Origin: Hymenobacter nitidus
GTDB lineage: Bacteria; Bacteroidota; Bacteroidia; Cytophagales; Hymenobacteraceae
DNA: 64,000 bases
Direction: 5' to 3'
Assembly (NCBI RefSeq): GCF_020447315.1
Contig: NZ_JAJADQ010000004.1
Span: 124,001-188,000 of the forward strand
Below the pieces are notes generated by a model that saw nothing but the letters and a program-made list of their open reading frames with translations, searched no databases and was not told where the DNA came from. Position numbers and translations under genes: made by a program. Below are positions 8,164 through 16,563 of this stretch, piece after piece (the first letter of the stretch is position 1; every line of letters begins with the position of its first letter).

Positions 8164-9051
8164 TTACTTGCCTTTCTTGGCTTCGGCCATCAGGTCTTCG
8201 TTCATTTTTACGTAGTCGGCGTTCTTGGCGTCGAGGGCCAGCTTGCGCGACTGTTCGGCCGAGGCCGCGGCGCCTTTGTAGTCCTTCAGCTTCATCTTGA
8301 TTTTAGCCTCGGTGTGCACGTTCCAGAACTTAGGCTCCTTCTCGTTGACTTTCTGAATCCAGGTCAGGGCCTGCTTCATGTCCTTATTGTTGTCGTAGTA
8401 GTACACGGCGGCGGCGGCCATGTCGTTGGCCGAGGCGTTGGCGTTCTTGATGACTTTCTCATCAATCTGGGCCATTACCTTGGGGTCCACGTCGGTGCTG
8501 ATCTTGAACTTGGCACCGGTCAGCTCCCACATCATGTCCACGTTGGCCGTGGCCGGGGTGAGGTCCGAGAAACCGATGGTGAAGGTTTCGGCTTTTGCAC
8601 CCAGCTTGTAGGTTTTGGCCGAAACGCGCACCACATCCTGGTCGTCCTTGAAGCCGTCCACGTCGGCGCCCTGCTTGGTGTTTTTGTTCAGGACCACCAG
8701 CCACTCGGTCTTGTTCGGAATGGTGTAGATACCGTACTCGCCGGCCGGTAACTTTTTGCCTTCCAGGGTCACGTCATCCGAGAATTTGATGGTCGTGGTT
8801 TGGTTGGCACCCGTGCGCCAGCGTTTGCCGAATGGCACGAGCGTACCGAACACGGCGCGGCCCTTGGCGCTGGGGCGCGAGTAGGTGATGGTGACGTCGG
8901 TGAGACCCACGCGCTGGGTTACAGTGCTTTTGGGGCTGGCAGCGGGCGTGCTAATTTGCGCCTTGGCCGCGCCGCTCAGCAGCAGGCCACCTACGAGCAG
9001 CGTAGCACCCAGGGTGCGGGAAGAAGACTTCAAAAGGGAAGTAGAGAGCAT
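8164..9051 (-). CDS. Secreted DUF2911-domain protein
   Basis: A 295-residue exported protein with a signal peptide ending near SGAAKAQ. The body matches the DUF2911 family by its conserved phrases: VGLTDVTITYSRPSAKGR, FGKRWRTGANQTTTI and LPAGEYGIYTIP. After this domain the C-terminal 100 residues form a mostly helical region (NKDMKQALTWIQKV, MKLKDYKGAAASAEQSRKLA) that looks like tetratricopeptide-type repeats. The function of DUF2911 proteins is not known; they are frequent in Bacteroidota. The gene is monocistronic, with a bidirectional terminator behind it. On the reverse strand a TTG and a TATTTTTA box around 9085-9105 may form the promoter. Confidence 0.88.
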   Translation of the reverse strand: MLSTSLLKSSSRTLGATLLVGGLLLSGAAKAQISTPAASPKSTVTQRVGLTDVTITYSRPSAKGRAVFGTLVPFGKRWRTGANQTTTIKFSDDVTLEGKKLPAGEYGIYTIPNKTEWLVVLNKNTKQGADVDGFKDDQDVVRVSAKTYKLGAKAETFTIGFSDLTPATANVDMMWELTGAKFKISTDVDPKVMAQIDEKVIKNANASANDMAAAAVYYYDNNKDMKQALTWIQKVNEKEPKFWNVHTEAKIKMKLKDYKGAAASAEQSRKLALDAKNADYVKMNEDLMAEAKKGK

Positions 9052-9170
9052 ACAAAAGGAATTGTGGAGATTGGACCCGGTAAAAATAGGGAAATCTGCT
9101 ACACCAAGGGTGCTGTTACGCCAGGGTTACTAAAAATATTGGCCCCGGCTGCTCATCCGTTTGGCTTCGG

Positions 9171-9704
9171 CTACACCTGCTGCTGCGGAATCTGCTGGGC
9201 CGCCAGAATCTGCTCAATATCGGCGGCAGTAGCGGCGGCTGGCAAACAGCGCAGATCGAGGTAGTAGCAGGCGGCTTCCGAGGGGTAGAGCAGCAGCCAG
9301 TGCGGCTTTACCCAGGCTGCCTTTTTTATGGCCGACCATTGCACGGAAAACTGCACCAGCTCACTTTGTCCCCGCAGCTCATTGGGTCGCAGCGTATACA
9401 CAATGCTACGGCTGAGCTGAGCGCGGCTTTTTTCGTAGCCCCGCCGCATCAGCCAGCGCACAAACTGAGCGCGCCCAACCAGAAAGACAATGCCTACGAG
9501 CAGCAGCGCGGGATTGGTCCAGGAGGTTAGCTGCCCAGAGTTCCGGACCAGGGTATACACTGTGCCAATGGTCAGCAAGGCGAGGGCCCCGACGAGTAGC
9601 CAGTTGCTGCGGCGGGTGCCCAGGCGCTGGTTCCACATCCGGTGATTAATAGCTACGTAGTCGGCTTTGGATAAGGAAACCGGCAGTAAAGTAATACTGT
9701 GCAT
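9171..9704 (-). CDS. YcxB-like membrane protein, copy 2
   Basis: A 177-residue protein with two adjacent hydrophobic segments (about residues 35-55 and 63-83) followed by a cytoplasmic domain. The end pattern, in which WSAIKKAAWVKPHWLLLYPS is followed by a tyrosine-containing strand and a helical tail, fits the YcxB-like C-terminal domain, a PH-like fold of unknown role. It lies 15 bases after the paralogue at 9719-10270, and both share the phrase 'WLLLY.S...CYYLDL', so they are a tandem duplication that has diverged. Probably one two-gene operon. Function unknown. Confidence 0.65.
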   Translation of the reverse strand: MHSITLLPVSLSKADYVAINHRMWNQRLGTRRSNWLLVGALALLTIGTVYTLVRNSGQLTSWTNPALLLVGIVFLVGRAQFVRWLMRRGYEKSRAQLSRSIVYTLRPNELRGQSELVQFSVQWSAIKKAAWVKPHWLLLYPSEAACYYLDLRCLPAAATAADIEQILAAQQIPQQQV

Positions 9705-9718
9705 GGCCGTAAAGATGC

Positions 9719-10270
9719 TTATTGCGGGGCCGTAACCGGCCGCGGGAGCAACGCCAGTAAATCAGCGGCAGTGGCTGGCGGCTCTATCTGATTCAGATCG
9801 AGGTAGTAGCAGTGTTCTACGGAGGTGTAGAGCAGCAGCCAGTGCTGCACGGCTTGGATGCTGTAGAACTCGTTCCAGCGGTAAAAGCGTCGGCCGTTCT
9901 GCGTGATGTGGATTCCGTGCGTGTCCGCAACAAAGCTGGTGGGCAGCTGCTTATCCGGGCCTTGCCGGTAAGCCTGCCGGTATTCCCACCACTGGTGCAG
10001 CAAGCCCAGCAGCATGAAAATCGTAATCAGCAACGCCCAGCCCAGCCACGAAACCGACCGCGTCCAGTAGATGGTAAAAGCTCCCGCCGCTAACACGTAG
10101 GCCCAGCGCTGGGCTTTCACTTTCCACGGATCAGCTGTTTCGGGCTTGGGGGCTGGCTGCGCGGGGTAGCGCCGCCGCTGCTGCTCCTGGTGAATAGCCT
10201 GATAATCAGCAAAGGAAACGGTGGAAGGGGCCACTTCAATGGGCGGGACAACGGAAGTTAGCACGGACAA
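9719..10270 (-). CDS. YcxB-like membrane protein, copy 1
   Basis: A 183-residue paralogue of the next gene, with a longer, polar N-terminus (QEQQRRRYPAQPAPKPE), two hydrophobic segments (around residues 57-72 and 76-92) and a C-terminal domain containing WNEFYSIQAVQHWLLLYTS followed by HCYYLDL. The frame begins with TTG at 10270; a GTG two codons later is an alternative. It is probably the first gene of a two-gene unit with the 9171-9704 gene. The pair's function cannot be inferred from its neighbours, which are unrelated. Confidence 0.62.
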   Translation of the reverse strand: MSVLTSVVPPIEVAPSTVSFADYQAIHQEQQRRRYPAQPAPKPETADPWKVKAQRWAYVLAAGAFTIYWTRSVSWLGWALLITIFMLLGLLHQWWEYRQAYRQGPDKQLPTSFVADTHGIHITQNGRRFYRWNEFYSIQAVQHWLLLYTSVEHCYYLDLNQIEPPATAADLLALLPRPVTAPQ

Positions 10271-10347
10271 GCGCAGGTCGATAGGATAGAGAATAGCAGA
10301 CAGGTCGGGCCGCGCAGGCGCAGCTTACGTTGCGGATTCTAAGTAAC

Positions 10348-10378
10348 AAAAAAGGACGAAGCACTGCTTCGCCCTTTT
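10348..10378 (-). terminator. Terminator of the ABC exporter gene
   Basis: A hairpin with A tract, an imperfect stem (GGACGAAGCA against TGCTTCGCCC) and a T tract, 50 bases past the stop codon of the leftward ABC gene. Confidence 0.75.
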
Positions 10379-10428
10379 GTCAGGTATGTCATCCGGCCAA
10401 TCCGAAAAATCCGTCTGAAGCCCGTAGT

Positions 10429-12264
10429 CTAGCTCAGCTCAAACTGCAGCTTGAGCAGGTTGGCATACATGCCGTTTTCGTTGTTGCTGAGCTCGTCGTG
10501 GGTGCCCTGCTCCACGATGCGGCCCCCGTCGATAACCAGAATCTTGTCGACTTTGCGGATGGTGCTCAGGCGGTGGGCAATGATGATGCTGGTGCGGTTC
10601 TGCATCAGCTCGTCCATGGCGCTTTGCACCAGCTTTTCGCTTTCCGAATCGAGGGCGGAGGTGGCTTCGTCCAGAATCAGGATGGCGGGGTTTTTCAGGA
10701 TGGCCCGGGCAATGGCAATGCGCTGGCGCTGCCCGCCCGAAAGCTTCACGCCCCGCTCACCCACCAGCGTGTCGAGGCCTTCGGGGAAGGTAGAAATGAA
10801 CTGCCAGGCGTTGGCCTGGCGCGCCGCCGCCGTTATTTCGGCTTCGGTGGCGCCAATTTTACCGTAGGCAATATTCTCCCGGATGGAGCCGCCAAACAGC
10901 AGGGTTTCCTGGGGCACGATGCCGATGTGCTGGCGCAGCTCGGTGAGGTCGTACTGCTGCAGGTCGCGGCCATCAACCAGGATTTTGCCGCCGCTCAGCT
11001 CATAAAACTGCATCAGCAGCTGCACGATGGTGCTTTTGCCCGCGCCGCTGGGGCCCACCAGCGCAATCTTCTCGCCGGCCTGAATGTCGAAGTCAATGTT
11101 CTTGAGTACCGGCAGATCGGGGCGGGTGGGGTAGCTGAAGGCCACGTTGCGGTAGTCGATGTCGCCGCGCACCTGCAGGGGCGCCGTGCCGGCTACGCGG
11201 GGCCGGTGCGTGGGCTCGGAAGGCTCATCGAGAATCTCCAGAATCCGCTCGGAAGCACCCAGCGTGCTTTGCACCTTGCCGTACAATTCGCCCAGGCCGC
11301 CCACGGAGGCGCCGATAAAGATGGTGTAGAGGGCAAAGGAAGTCAGGTCGCCGATAGTCATCTGGCCGGCGGCTACCAGGGAAGCAGCCCGCCACAGCAC
11401 CAAGATGATGCCGCCAAACAAGCCGATGATAACAAACGACACGAAGCCGCCGCGGTAGAGGTTGCTGCGCAAAGCCGACTGCAGGGTGCGGTTCAGCGAA
11501 GTGCCGTAGCGGTTGGTTTCGAACAGCTCGTTGGTAAAGGCCTTTACCGTGTTGATGCCCTGCAGGGTTTCCTCCACAATGACGTTGGTTTTGGCCAGCT
11601 CTTCCTGGGTAGCCTTGGCCAGCACCCGAATTTTGCGGCCAAATACCATGGCTACCACCACGATGGGCGGGAAGGTGAGCAGCATAAACATGGACAGCTT
11701 CACCGACACCATCATGATGAAGATGATGCCCACAATCAGGGTCGTGACCTGGCGAAACAGCTCGGCTAGGGTCAGGGAAAACGAGTCCTGAATCATGCCC
11801 ACGTCGGAGGTGATGCGCGAGGTAATGGCCCCTACCCGGTGCTTTTCGAAATACGGAATGGGCAGCGTCACGAACTTCTGGTAGAGCGACTGGCGGATGT
11901 CGCGCACGGTGAACTCACTGACCTGGGTGAAAAACCAGATGCGGCCAAACGAGAACGTGCCCTGCAGCAGGATAACGGCAAACAGGCCGATGGCAATCTG
12001 GGTGATGCTGAGCGTAAGGCCGTTGGGCAGCACAAAAGGCTTACCGTTGGCAGCATCCGTGAGCTTGCCAATCACCCAGGGGAAGCCCATGGTAGTAGCG
12101 CTGGACAGCGTGAGCAGGACCAGACCGATGATGAACTTGGTGCGGTAGGGCAGCACGTAGCGAAAAATCCGCAGGCCGTGCCGGAAGCTTTCCTTGGTTA
12201 ATTTCTTCTTGGGCACGTCCGGGTCAAGGGTCGTGCCGCTGGTATTCATTCCACTTCTGGCCAT
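10429..12264 (-). CDS. ABC exporter, fused membrane and ATPase domains (MsbA type)
   Basis: A half-transporter that would work as a homodimer at the inner membrane, exporting a lipid, peptide or drug. The N-terminal half has six membrane helices; the C-terminal half has Walker A GPSGAGKST (about residue 395), the signature LSGGQRQRIAIARAI, Walker B ILILDEATSALD and the switch histidine in IIIAHRLST. Length (611) is typical. The sequence does not distinguish lipid A flippase from multidrug exporter; no lipid A or peptidase gene lies nearby. It is alone, with its own terminator. Confidence 0.93.
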   Translation of the reverse strand: MARSGMNTSGTTLDPDVPKKKLTKESFRHGLRIFRYVLPYRTKFIIGLVLLTLSSATTMGFPWVIGKLTDAANGKPFVLPNGLTLSITQIAIGLFAVILLQGTFSFGRIWFFTQVSEFTVRDIRQSLYQKFVTLPIPYFEKHRVGAITSRITSDVGMIQDSFSLTLAELFRQVTTLIVGIIFIMMVSVKLSMFMLLTFPPIVVVAMVFGRKIRVLAKATQEELAKTNVIVEETLQGINTVKAFTNELFETNRYGTSLNRTLQSALRSNLYRGGFVSFVIIGLFGGIILVLWRAASLVAAGQMTIGDLTSFALYTIFIGASVGGLGELYGKVQSTLGASERILEILDEPSEPTHRPRVAGTAPLQVRGDIDYRNVAFSYPTRPDLPVLKNIDFDIQAGEKIALVGPSGAGKSTIVQLLMQFYELSGGKILVDGRDLQQYDLTELRQHIGIVPQETLLFGGSIRENIAYGKIGATEAEITAAARQANAWQFISTFPEGLDTLVGERGVKLSGGQRQRIAIARAILKNPAILILDEATSALDSESEKLVQSAMDELMQNRTSIIIAHRLSTIRKVDKILVIDGGRIVEQGTHDELSNNENGMYANLLKLQFELS

Positions 12265-12380
12265 TCTGGGTACTTAGGTGCGGGGTGCGCTTGGTTCGGA
12301 TCGGGAGGCAGCGCCTCGTATAGTTCGGATGGGTTCTGTTCCTGAGTGGGTTAGCACTCCGCACCAGACATCAATAGCGG

Positions 12381-12857
12381 TTATTCAAATTTTGTTTTGC
12401 CCTGCTCGACTTTGAGCGAACTGGCATCCCCGAAAGGTACGGGCAGCTGCACCTGAATGGCTACCGGCTGGCCCTTGCGGGTGGCCGGCTTCCAGGCGGG
12501 CATCTGGCTTAGCACGCGCAGGGCTTCGGCGTCGCACTCGGGGCTCAGGCTTTTGGTCACGCTGGGGTTGGCCACGCGGCCATCCGTGTCGATGGTAAAG
12601 CTGGTGAGCACCGTGCCCGTAATGTTAGTGACGCGCGCGGCCTCCGGATACTTTACGTTCTGCTGAAAAAACGCGCTCAGGGCCTGGGCCCCGCCCACAA
12701 ACTGCGGGGGCACATCGGGCCGGTTGGCGGCGGGCTTGGCCTGGGCCTGCATGCGGCCGGGCTTGAGCACCACGGGCGGCTTGGCCGGAGCCGGCTGCTG
12801 GGCCCGGGCCGACAGGGCCGACACAACTAGCAGCAAAGAGAAGAATAGGTGTTTCAT
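12381..12857 (-). CDS. Periplasmic protein with TonB C-terminal domain
   Basis: A 158-residue protein with a signal peptide (MKHLFFSLLLVVSALSARAQ) instead of the membrane anchor of true TonB. The C-terminal domain reads as TonB_C: an N-terminal part around VKYPEAARVTNITGTVLTSF, then DGRVANPSVTKSLSPECDAE and MPAWKPATRKGQPV. An earlier in-frame TTG at 12941 is excluded because a strong promoter (12918-12946) lies over it; transcription would start near 12911. It could interact with outer-membrane proteins, but free TonB_C proteins of this kind in Bacteroidota have no established role. Neighbours are unrelated. Confidence 0.82.
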   Translation of the reverse strand: MKHLFFSLLLVVSALSARAQQPAPAKPPVVLKPGRMQAQAKPAANRPDVPPQFVGGAQALSAFFQQNVKYPEAARVTNITGTVLTSFTIDTDGRVANPSVTKSLSPECDAEALRVLSQMPAWKPATRKGQPVAIQVQLPVPFGDASSLKVEQGKTKFE

Positions 12858-12917
12858 GGAAGCTACGCGAATAAAAGCCCCGCACGAACCCGTGCGGTAG
12901 CTCGGGCCCCGACCGCG

Positions 12918-12946
12918 CAAAGGTACGCACGGAAAGCCCAAGCCAA
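12918..12946 (-). promoter_or_regulatory. Bacteroidota-type promoter of the TonB-domain gene
   Basis: On the reverse strand TTG (12946-12944) is followed after 18 bases by TACCTTTG (12925-12918), an exact match to TTG-N18-TAnnTTTG. It fixes the gene start at 12857. Confidence 0.75.
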
Positions 12947-12970
12947 CAGCTTCTGCCTAAACAACCTGGG

Positions 12971-14449
12971 TTAAGCAGGGTTCAATTCGGCCACGGGCTG
13001 GCGCGAAATGGCCAGCAACCCCAGGAAGGTGAGCAGGCCATTGACGAGCAGAATCTCGAAGCCGAACTCGTAGCCGCCCAGCCACGCCTTGGAGTTGGCG
13101 TTGAGCACGTAGCAGAACACCGGCGGCCAGGCGCACATCCAGGGCACGTACTTGTCGTGGAGAAGGCGCCGGGTGAAGATGCCGAAGCTGAAGAGGCCCA
13201 GCAGCGGCCCGTAAGTATAGCCGGCGGCCTTGAACACGGCCGAAATCAGGCTCTGGTCATTCAGCATCCGGAAAATCAGAATGATGACAACCAGCACGAA
13301 GGTGAACATCAGGTGGGTGCGCTGCCGCAGTACGCGCTGCCGTGCCTCGGGGTACTTGCTGATGGTCAGGAAGTCGACGCAGAAGGAGGTGGTTAGGGCC
13401 GTCAGGGCTGAGTCGGCCGAGGAGTAGGTGACGGCAATGATGCCCAGGATGAACACGACGCCCGCGAAGATGGAAAAGTGCTCGGTAGCCAAGAGCGGAA
13501 ATACGTCGTCGCCGATGATTTTGCCGGCCGCATTCACCGGCAGCGTGATACCCTTGGCGGCCGCGTACTGGTAGAGCAGCACGCCCAGCGACAGGAACAG
13601 CATGTTGACCGGCACCAGAATCAGGGCAAACCAGAACATGTTTTTCTGGGCGTCGCCCAGGGAGCGGCAGCTCAGGTTTTTCTGCATCAAATCCTGGTCG
13701 AGGCCGGTCATGACGATGGTAATGAACATGCCCGACACGAACTGGGTCCAGAACTTGCGCGAGTCGGTCCATTCCCAGAAAAAGATGCGCGACATATCCG
13801 ACTCGCGCACCGTGGTAATCACCTGCTGGAAGCCCAGGTTCAGCTCATCCGAAATCAGGTACACCGAAATGCCCACCGAAGTCAGCATGGCCAGGGTCTG
13901 GAAGGTGTCGGTCCAAAGAATCGTTTTCAGGCCGCCGCGGAAGGTGTAGAGGTAAATCAGTAGAATGCTCACGGCCACCGTCACGGCGAAGGGCACGCCC
14001 AGATCGTCGAATACGGCCACCTGCAGCACGCCCGCCACCACGTAGAGGCGCAGGGCGGCCCCGATGGCGCGGGAAATGAGGAAAAGTCCGGCCCCGGTCT
14101 TGTAGCTCCAAAACCCGAAGCGTTGCTCCAGATAGGTGTAGATAGACACCAGATTGAGCTTGTAATAGAGCGGCAGCAGCACCGTGCCAATGACAAGGTA
14201 GCCGACCAGATAGCCCATGACCACGGCCATGTAGCTCCAGGCCTGGGCGTGCACCATGCCCGGCACCGATATGAAGGAGACGCCGGAAAGTGAGGTGCCA
14301 ATCATGGCAAAGGCCACCATGTACCAGGGCACGTTGCGGTTGGCCACGAAGAAACTGTCGCTGGTAGCCTTGCGCGAGGTGAGCAGGGCAATGATGATGA
14401 GAATCGTGAAGTAGCCCGCAATCAGGCTCAGAATCAGGGTAGGGGACAT
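12971..14449 (-). CDS. Sodium:solute symporter (SSS family), second copy
   Basis: A 492-residue inner-membrane sodium symporter with about 13 hydrophobic segments. Family features include the SLSGVSFISVPGMVHAQAW region near helix 2, FRGGLKTILWTDTFQT, TGLDQDLMQKNLSCRSL in the core and TYSSADSALTALTTSF, the site of the second sodium-contacting serines. It differs clearly from the symporter at 6301: it is shorter, lacks the hydrophilic insert and has no small partner gene upstream. Substrate unknown; related Bacteroidota proteins are often near sugar or sialic-acid genes, but no such genes are here. The 3' end is 30 bases from the TonB-domain promoter region. Confidence 0.9.
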   Translation of the reverse strand: MSPTLILSLIAGYFTILIIIALLTSRKATSDSFFVANRNVPWYMVAFAMIGTSLSGVSFISVPGMVHAQAWSYMAVVMGYLVGYLVIGTVLLPLYYKLNLVSIYTYLEQRFGFWSYKTGAGLFLISRAIGAALRLYVVAGVLQVAVFDDLGVPFAVTVAVSILLIYLYTFRGGLKTILWTDTFQTLAMLTSVGISVYLISDELNLGFQQVITTVRESDMSRIFFWEWTDSRKFWTQFVSGMFITIVMTGLDQDLMQKNLSCRSLGDAQKNMFWFALILVPVNMLFLSLGVLLYQYAAAKGITLPVNAAGKIIGDDVFPLLATEHFSIFAGVVFILGIIAVTYSSADSALTALTTSFCVDFLTISKYPEARQRVLRQRTHLMFTFVLVVIILIFRMLNDQSLISAVFKAAGYTYGPLLGLFSFGIFTRRLLHDKYVPWMCAWPPVFCYVLNANSKAWLGGYEFGFEILLVNGLLTFLGLLAISRQPVAELNPA

Positions 14450-14674
14450 ACGAAGCGGAATGGGCCGGTAAAGATACGGCCCGCCGCGGGACTGGTCGGA
14501 AAAGTTGGTGCTGCCGCCTGATTATGGTACTTAACTTATACGGGAGTCGGCCAGCCGGCTCAGGGAAAGGCAGAGCGTAGATGGCCAGAAGGTCTAATCT
14601 TTTCGGCGGGAAGGTAGCTGCAGGGCAGCAGGTAGATTTTGGTACTATATAAAGAATTATCCGGGCATCGCAGC

Positions 14675-14708
14675 AAAAAGCCCGCTTAGTTTAACTAAGC
14701 GGGCCTTA
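14675..14708 (-). terminator. Terminator of the metallo-hydrolase gene
   Basis: GCCCGCTTAGTT pairs with AACTAAGCGGGC, flanked by A and T tracts, just past the stop codon at 14726. The remaining 225 bases up to the symporter gene at 14449 showed no gene. Confidence 0.85.
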
Positions 14709-14725
14709 TTAATTATAGCAAACTG

Positions 14726-15742
14726 CTATTCCCACTCCGGCCAGGGCAGCACTTCCCCGACTTTAGGCACGTGCAGCTCGCCGCGCAGCATGCCGCCCGT
14801 GGCCACCTCCTGCAGGGTGCGGATGGGCTCGGAGGCCGGCTCGTCGCTCAAATCGAAGGTGCCGTGGTGCATGGGTACGATGTGGCCGGCGCGCAGCACG
14901 TTGGCCGCCTTGGCCGCCTCGTGGGGGTTGGTGTGGCTGAGCTGCATCATAAAGGCCGGCTTGTAGGCCCCGATGCCCACCAGGCAGATATCAACGGGGC
15001 CAAACTGCTGCTCGATGTCCCCGAAATGGTCGGCGTAGGCGCTGTCGGCGGCGAAGTAGATGAGCTTGCCCTGGGCCCGAATCAGGAAGCTGCCCCAGAG
15101 TACTTTGTTCAAATCGTTCAGGCCGCGGCGGTGCCAGTGGGCGGCCGGCAGGTAGTAGATTTCCAGTGCGGCATCGGCGCCCAGGTCGAATTGCTGCCAC
15201 CAGCCGGCTTCCTGCACCGGCAGGGAAGAAGCCATACCGCGCAGCAGCGGTGCCATGCGCAACGGAGCCAGCACCTGCACCTGGGGGTTCTGGCGGGCCA
15301 CGAGCTTGATGGAGGCTTCGTCCAGATGGTCGCGGTGGCCGTGGCTGAGCAGCAGGTAGTCGATGCCGGTGAGCTCCTCGGGGCGGCAGGGCAGGGGGTG
15401 GCGGCGCTTCAGAAACGTGGAGTCGAACAGCAGCGGGTCGAAGAGCAGGGTAGTGCCGCCCGAGCGCAGCACAAAAGTAGCGTGGCCCAGCCACACGAGC
15501 CCATCGGCTTGGCTTTGCAGAAACTCCGAGCAGCTTACCACTTCCGGCACCCAAGTATCGGCCTTCTTTTCCTCCTTCTGCGGGTTTTCGGTCAGCACTT
15601 TCCAGCGGAACACATTGCTGAACTGCGGCGTGTAGAGCTCCTCGCCGTTGGCAAACTGGCTGCCGAACAGCTTGTTGCCAGGGTAGCCGGGCTTAACGGT
15701 GCGGAGCTTTTCATTGCGGGCGTAGGTGATGCGGGCAGCCAT
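14726..15742 (-). CDS. Metallo-beta-lactamase-fold hydrolase (UlaG/NAPE-PLD-like)
   Basis: A 338-residue cytoplasmic metal-dependent hydrolase. The metal motif is LLSHGHRDHLD (HxHxDH), preceded by the family-typical GLVWLGHATFVLRSG and FDPLLFD; later histidines occur in YLPAAHWHRR and MHHGTFD, and the third metal aspartate is probably in YFAADSAY. This pattern fits the COG2220 group, which includes L-ascorbate-6-phosphate lactonase and N-acylphosphatidylethanolamine phospholipase D; the substrate is not predictable. The frame is open to 15787, but the ATG at 15742 (MAARITYARN) is the better start because the terminator of the neighbouring gene lies upstream of it. Confidence 0.88.
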   Translation of the reverse strand: MAARITYARNEKLRTVKPGYPGNKLFGSQFANGEELYTPQFSNVFRWKVLTENPQKEEKKADTWVPEVVSCSEFLQSQADGLVWLGHATFVLRSGGTTLLFDPLLFDSTFLKRRHPLPCRPEELTGIDYLLLSHGHRDHLDEASIKLVARQNPQVQVLAPLRMAPLLRGMASSLPVQEAGWWQQFDLGADAALEIYYLPAAHWHRRGLNDLNKVLWGSFLIRAQGKLIYFAADSAYADHFGDIEQQFGPVDICLVGIGAYKPAFMMQLSHTNPHEAAKAANVLRAGHIVPMHHGTFDLSDEPASEPIRTLQEVATGGMLRGELHVPKVGEVLPWPEWE

Positions 15743-15788
15743 GCGGGCGGAAGTCGGAAGAAAACGTGAAAGCCAAAGAAACAGCAAA

Positions 15789-15810
15789 GCCCCGGAAACT
15801 TCCCGGGGCC
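15789..15810 (-). terminator. Terminator of the outer-membrane-like gene
   Basis: GCCCCGG and its complement around a short loop, followed on the reverse strand by a weak T tract. It sits 30 bases past the stop codon at 15839. Confidence 0.6.
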
Positions 15811-15838
15811 TGGATATACTGCCGGTAAAACGACGGGG

Positions 15839-16429
15839 TTAGTACCCGAACGGACCGATGGAATAGGGCGAGTAGCCCGGCGCGGCGCCGTTGGAAACCC
15901 GCACGCCGCCTGAAATGGTCATGTGCTCGGTTATCTTGAAGTCGGCGCGCATGTTCACGCCCGAGCCCAGGTTGTTGAAGCCCGCGTACGGATTGACGCC
16001 GCTGCCAAAGGTAGCCGGCGTGAGGTCTTTCCAGGCCGAGCCCACCAGCGTCACGCGCGGCGAGAGGGAGTAGGCGCCGCCGCCCTGCACGATGTAGCGG
16101 TTCAGGCCGGCCAGTCCGATGGTGCGCGCCCCCTCCGGCGTGACGGCGCCAATGCCGGGCATGACGCGCATGTAAGTGAGGCCCGCAAACACCGAAAACC
16201 GCTTCGTCAACTGGTAGGAAGCCAGGGGCGTGAGGTAAGACGCCGAGCCAAACCGGCCCGCCGTTACAAAGCCCGCACTCATGCTATACGACGCGCGCGG
16301 ACCCGCAAGGCCCAGCTTGGGCGCCGCCTCGGTGGGCACGGGCGCGGTGGGCAGCGTCGTGGTTTGGGCCAGGGCCGGACCGGCCGATACGCCCAGCAGC
16401 AGCGTGAGAGCAAGAGTAGAACGAAGCAT
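15839..16429 (-). CDS. Putative outer-membrane beta-barrel protein
   Basis: A 196-residue exported protein. The ATG at 16429 begins a good signal peptide (MLRSTLALTLLLG...GPALAQ); the frame itself is open to 16471. After a proline-rich spacer, the body has alternating hydrophobic, aromatic and glycine-rich strands (ASYLTPLASYQLTKRFSVFA, YSLSPRVTLVGSAW, FKITEHMTISGGVRVSNG) and ends in an aromatic residue region (SIGPFGY), which suggests a small beta-barrel or a barrel-like lipid-facing protein. The family is not recognised. It is a single gene with its own terminator. Confidence 0.6.
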   Translation of the reverse strand: MLRSTLALTLLLGVSAGPALAQTTTLPTAPVPTEAAPKLGLAGPRASYSMSAGFVTAGRFGSASYLTPLASYQLTKRFSVFAGLTYMRVMPGIGAVTPEGARTIGLAGLNRYIVQGGGAYSLSPRVTLVGSAWKDLTPATFGSGVNPYAGFNNLGSGVNMRADFKITEHMTISGGVRVSNGAAPGYSPYSIGPFGY

Positions 16430-16563
16430 AGCCAGCAGAAAGGAGGGGTAACGGATAATTTGGTTCACCAAGATACGAAACGCAGCCGCAGGAAAAAGAA
16501 TGCCCGCCCGCGGCCCAACCGTGAATTTAGCCTTATCTAGCAGGCCGTATTCACAGTTGCAGT

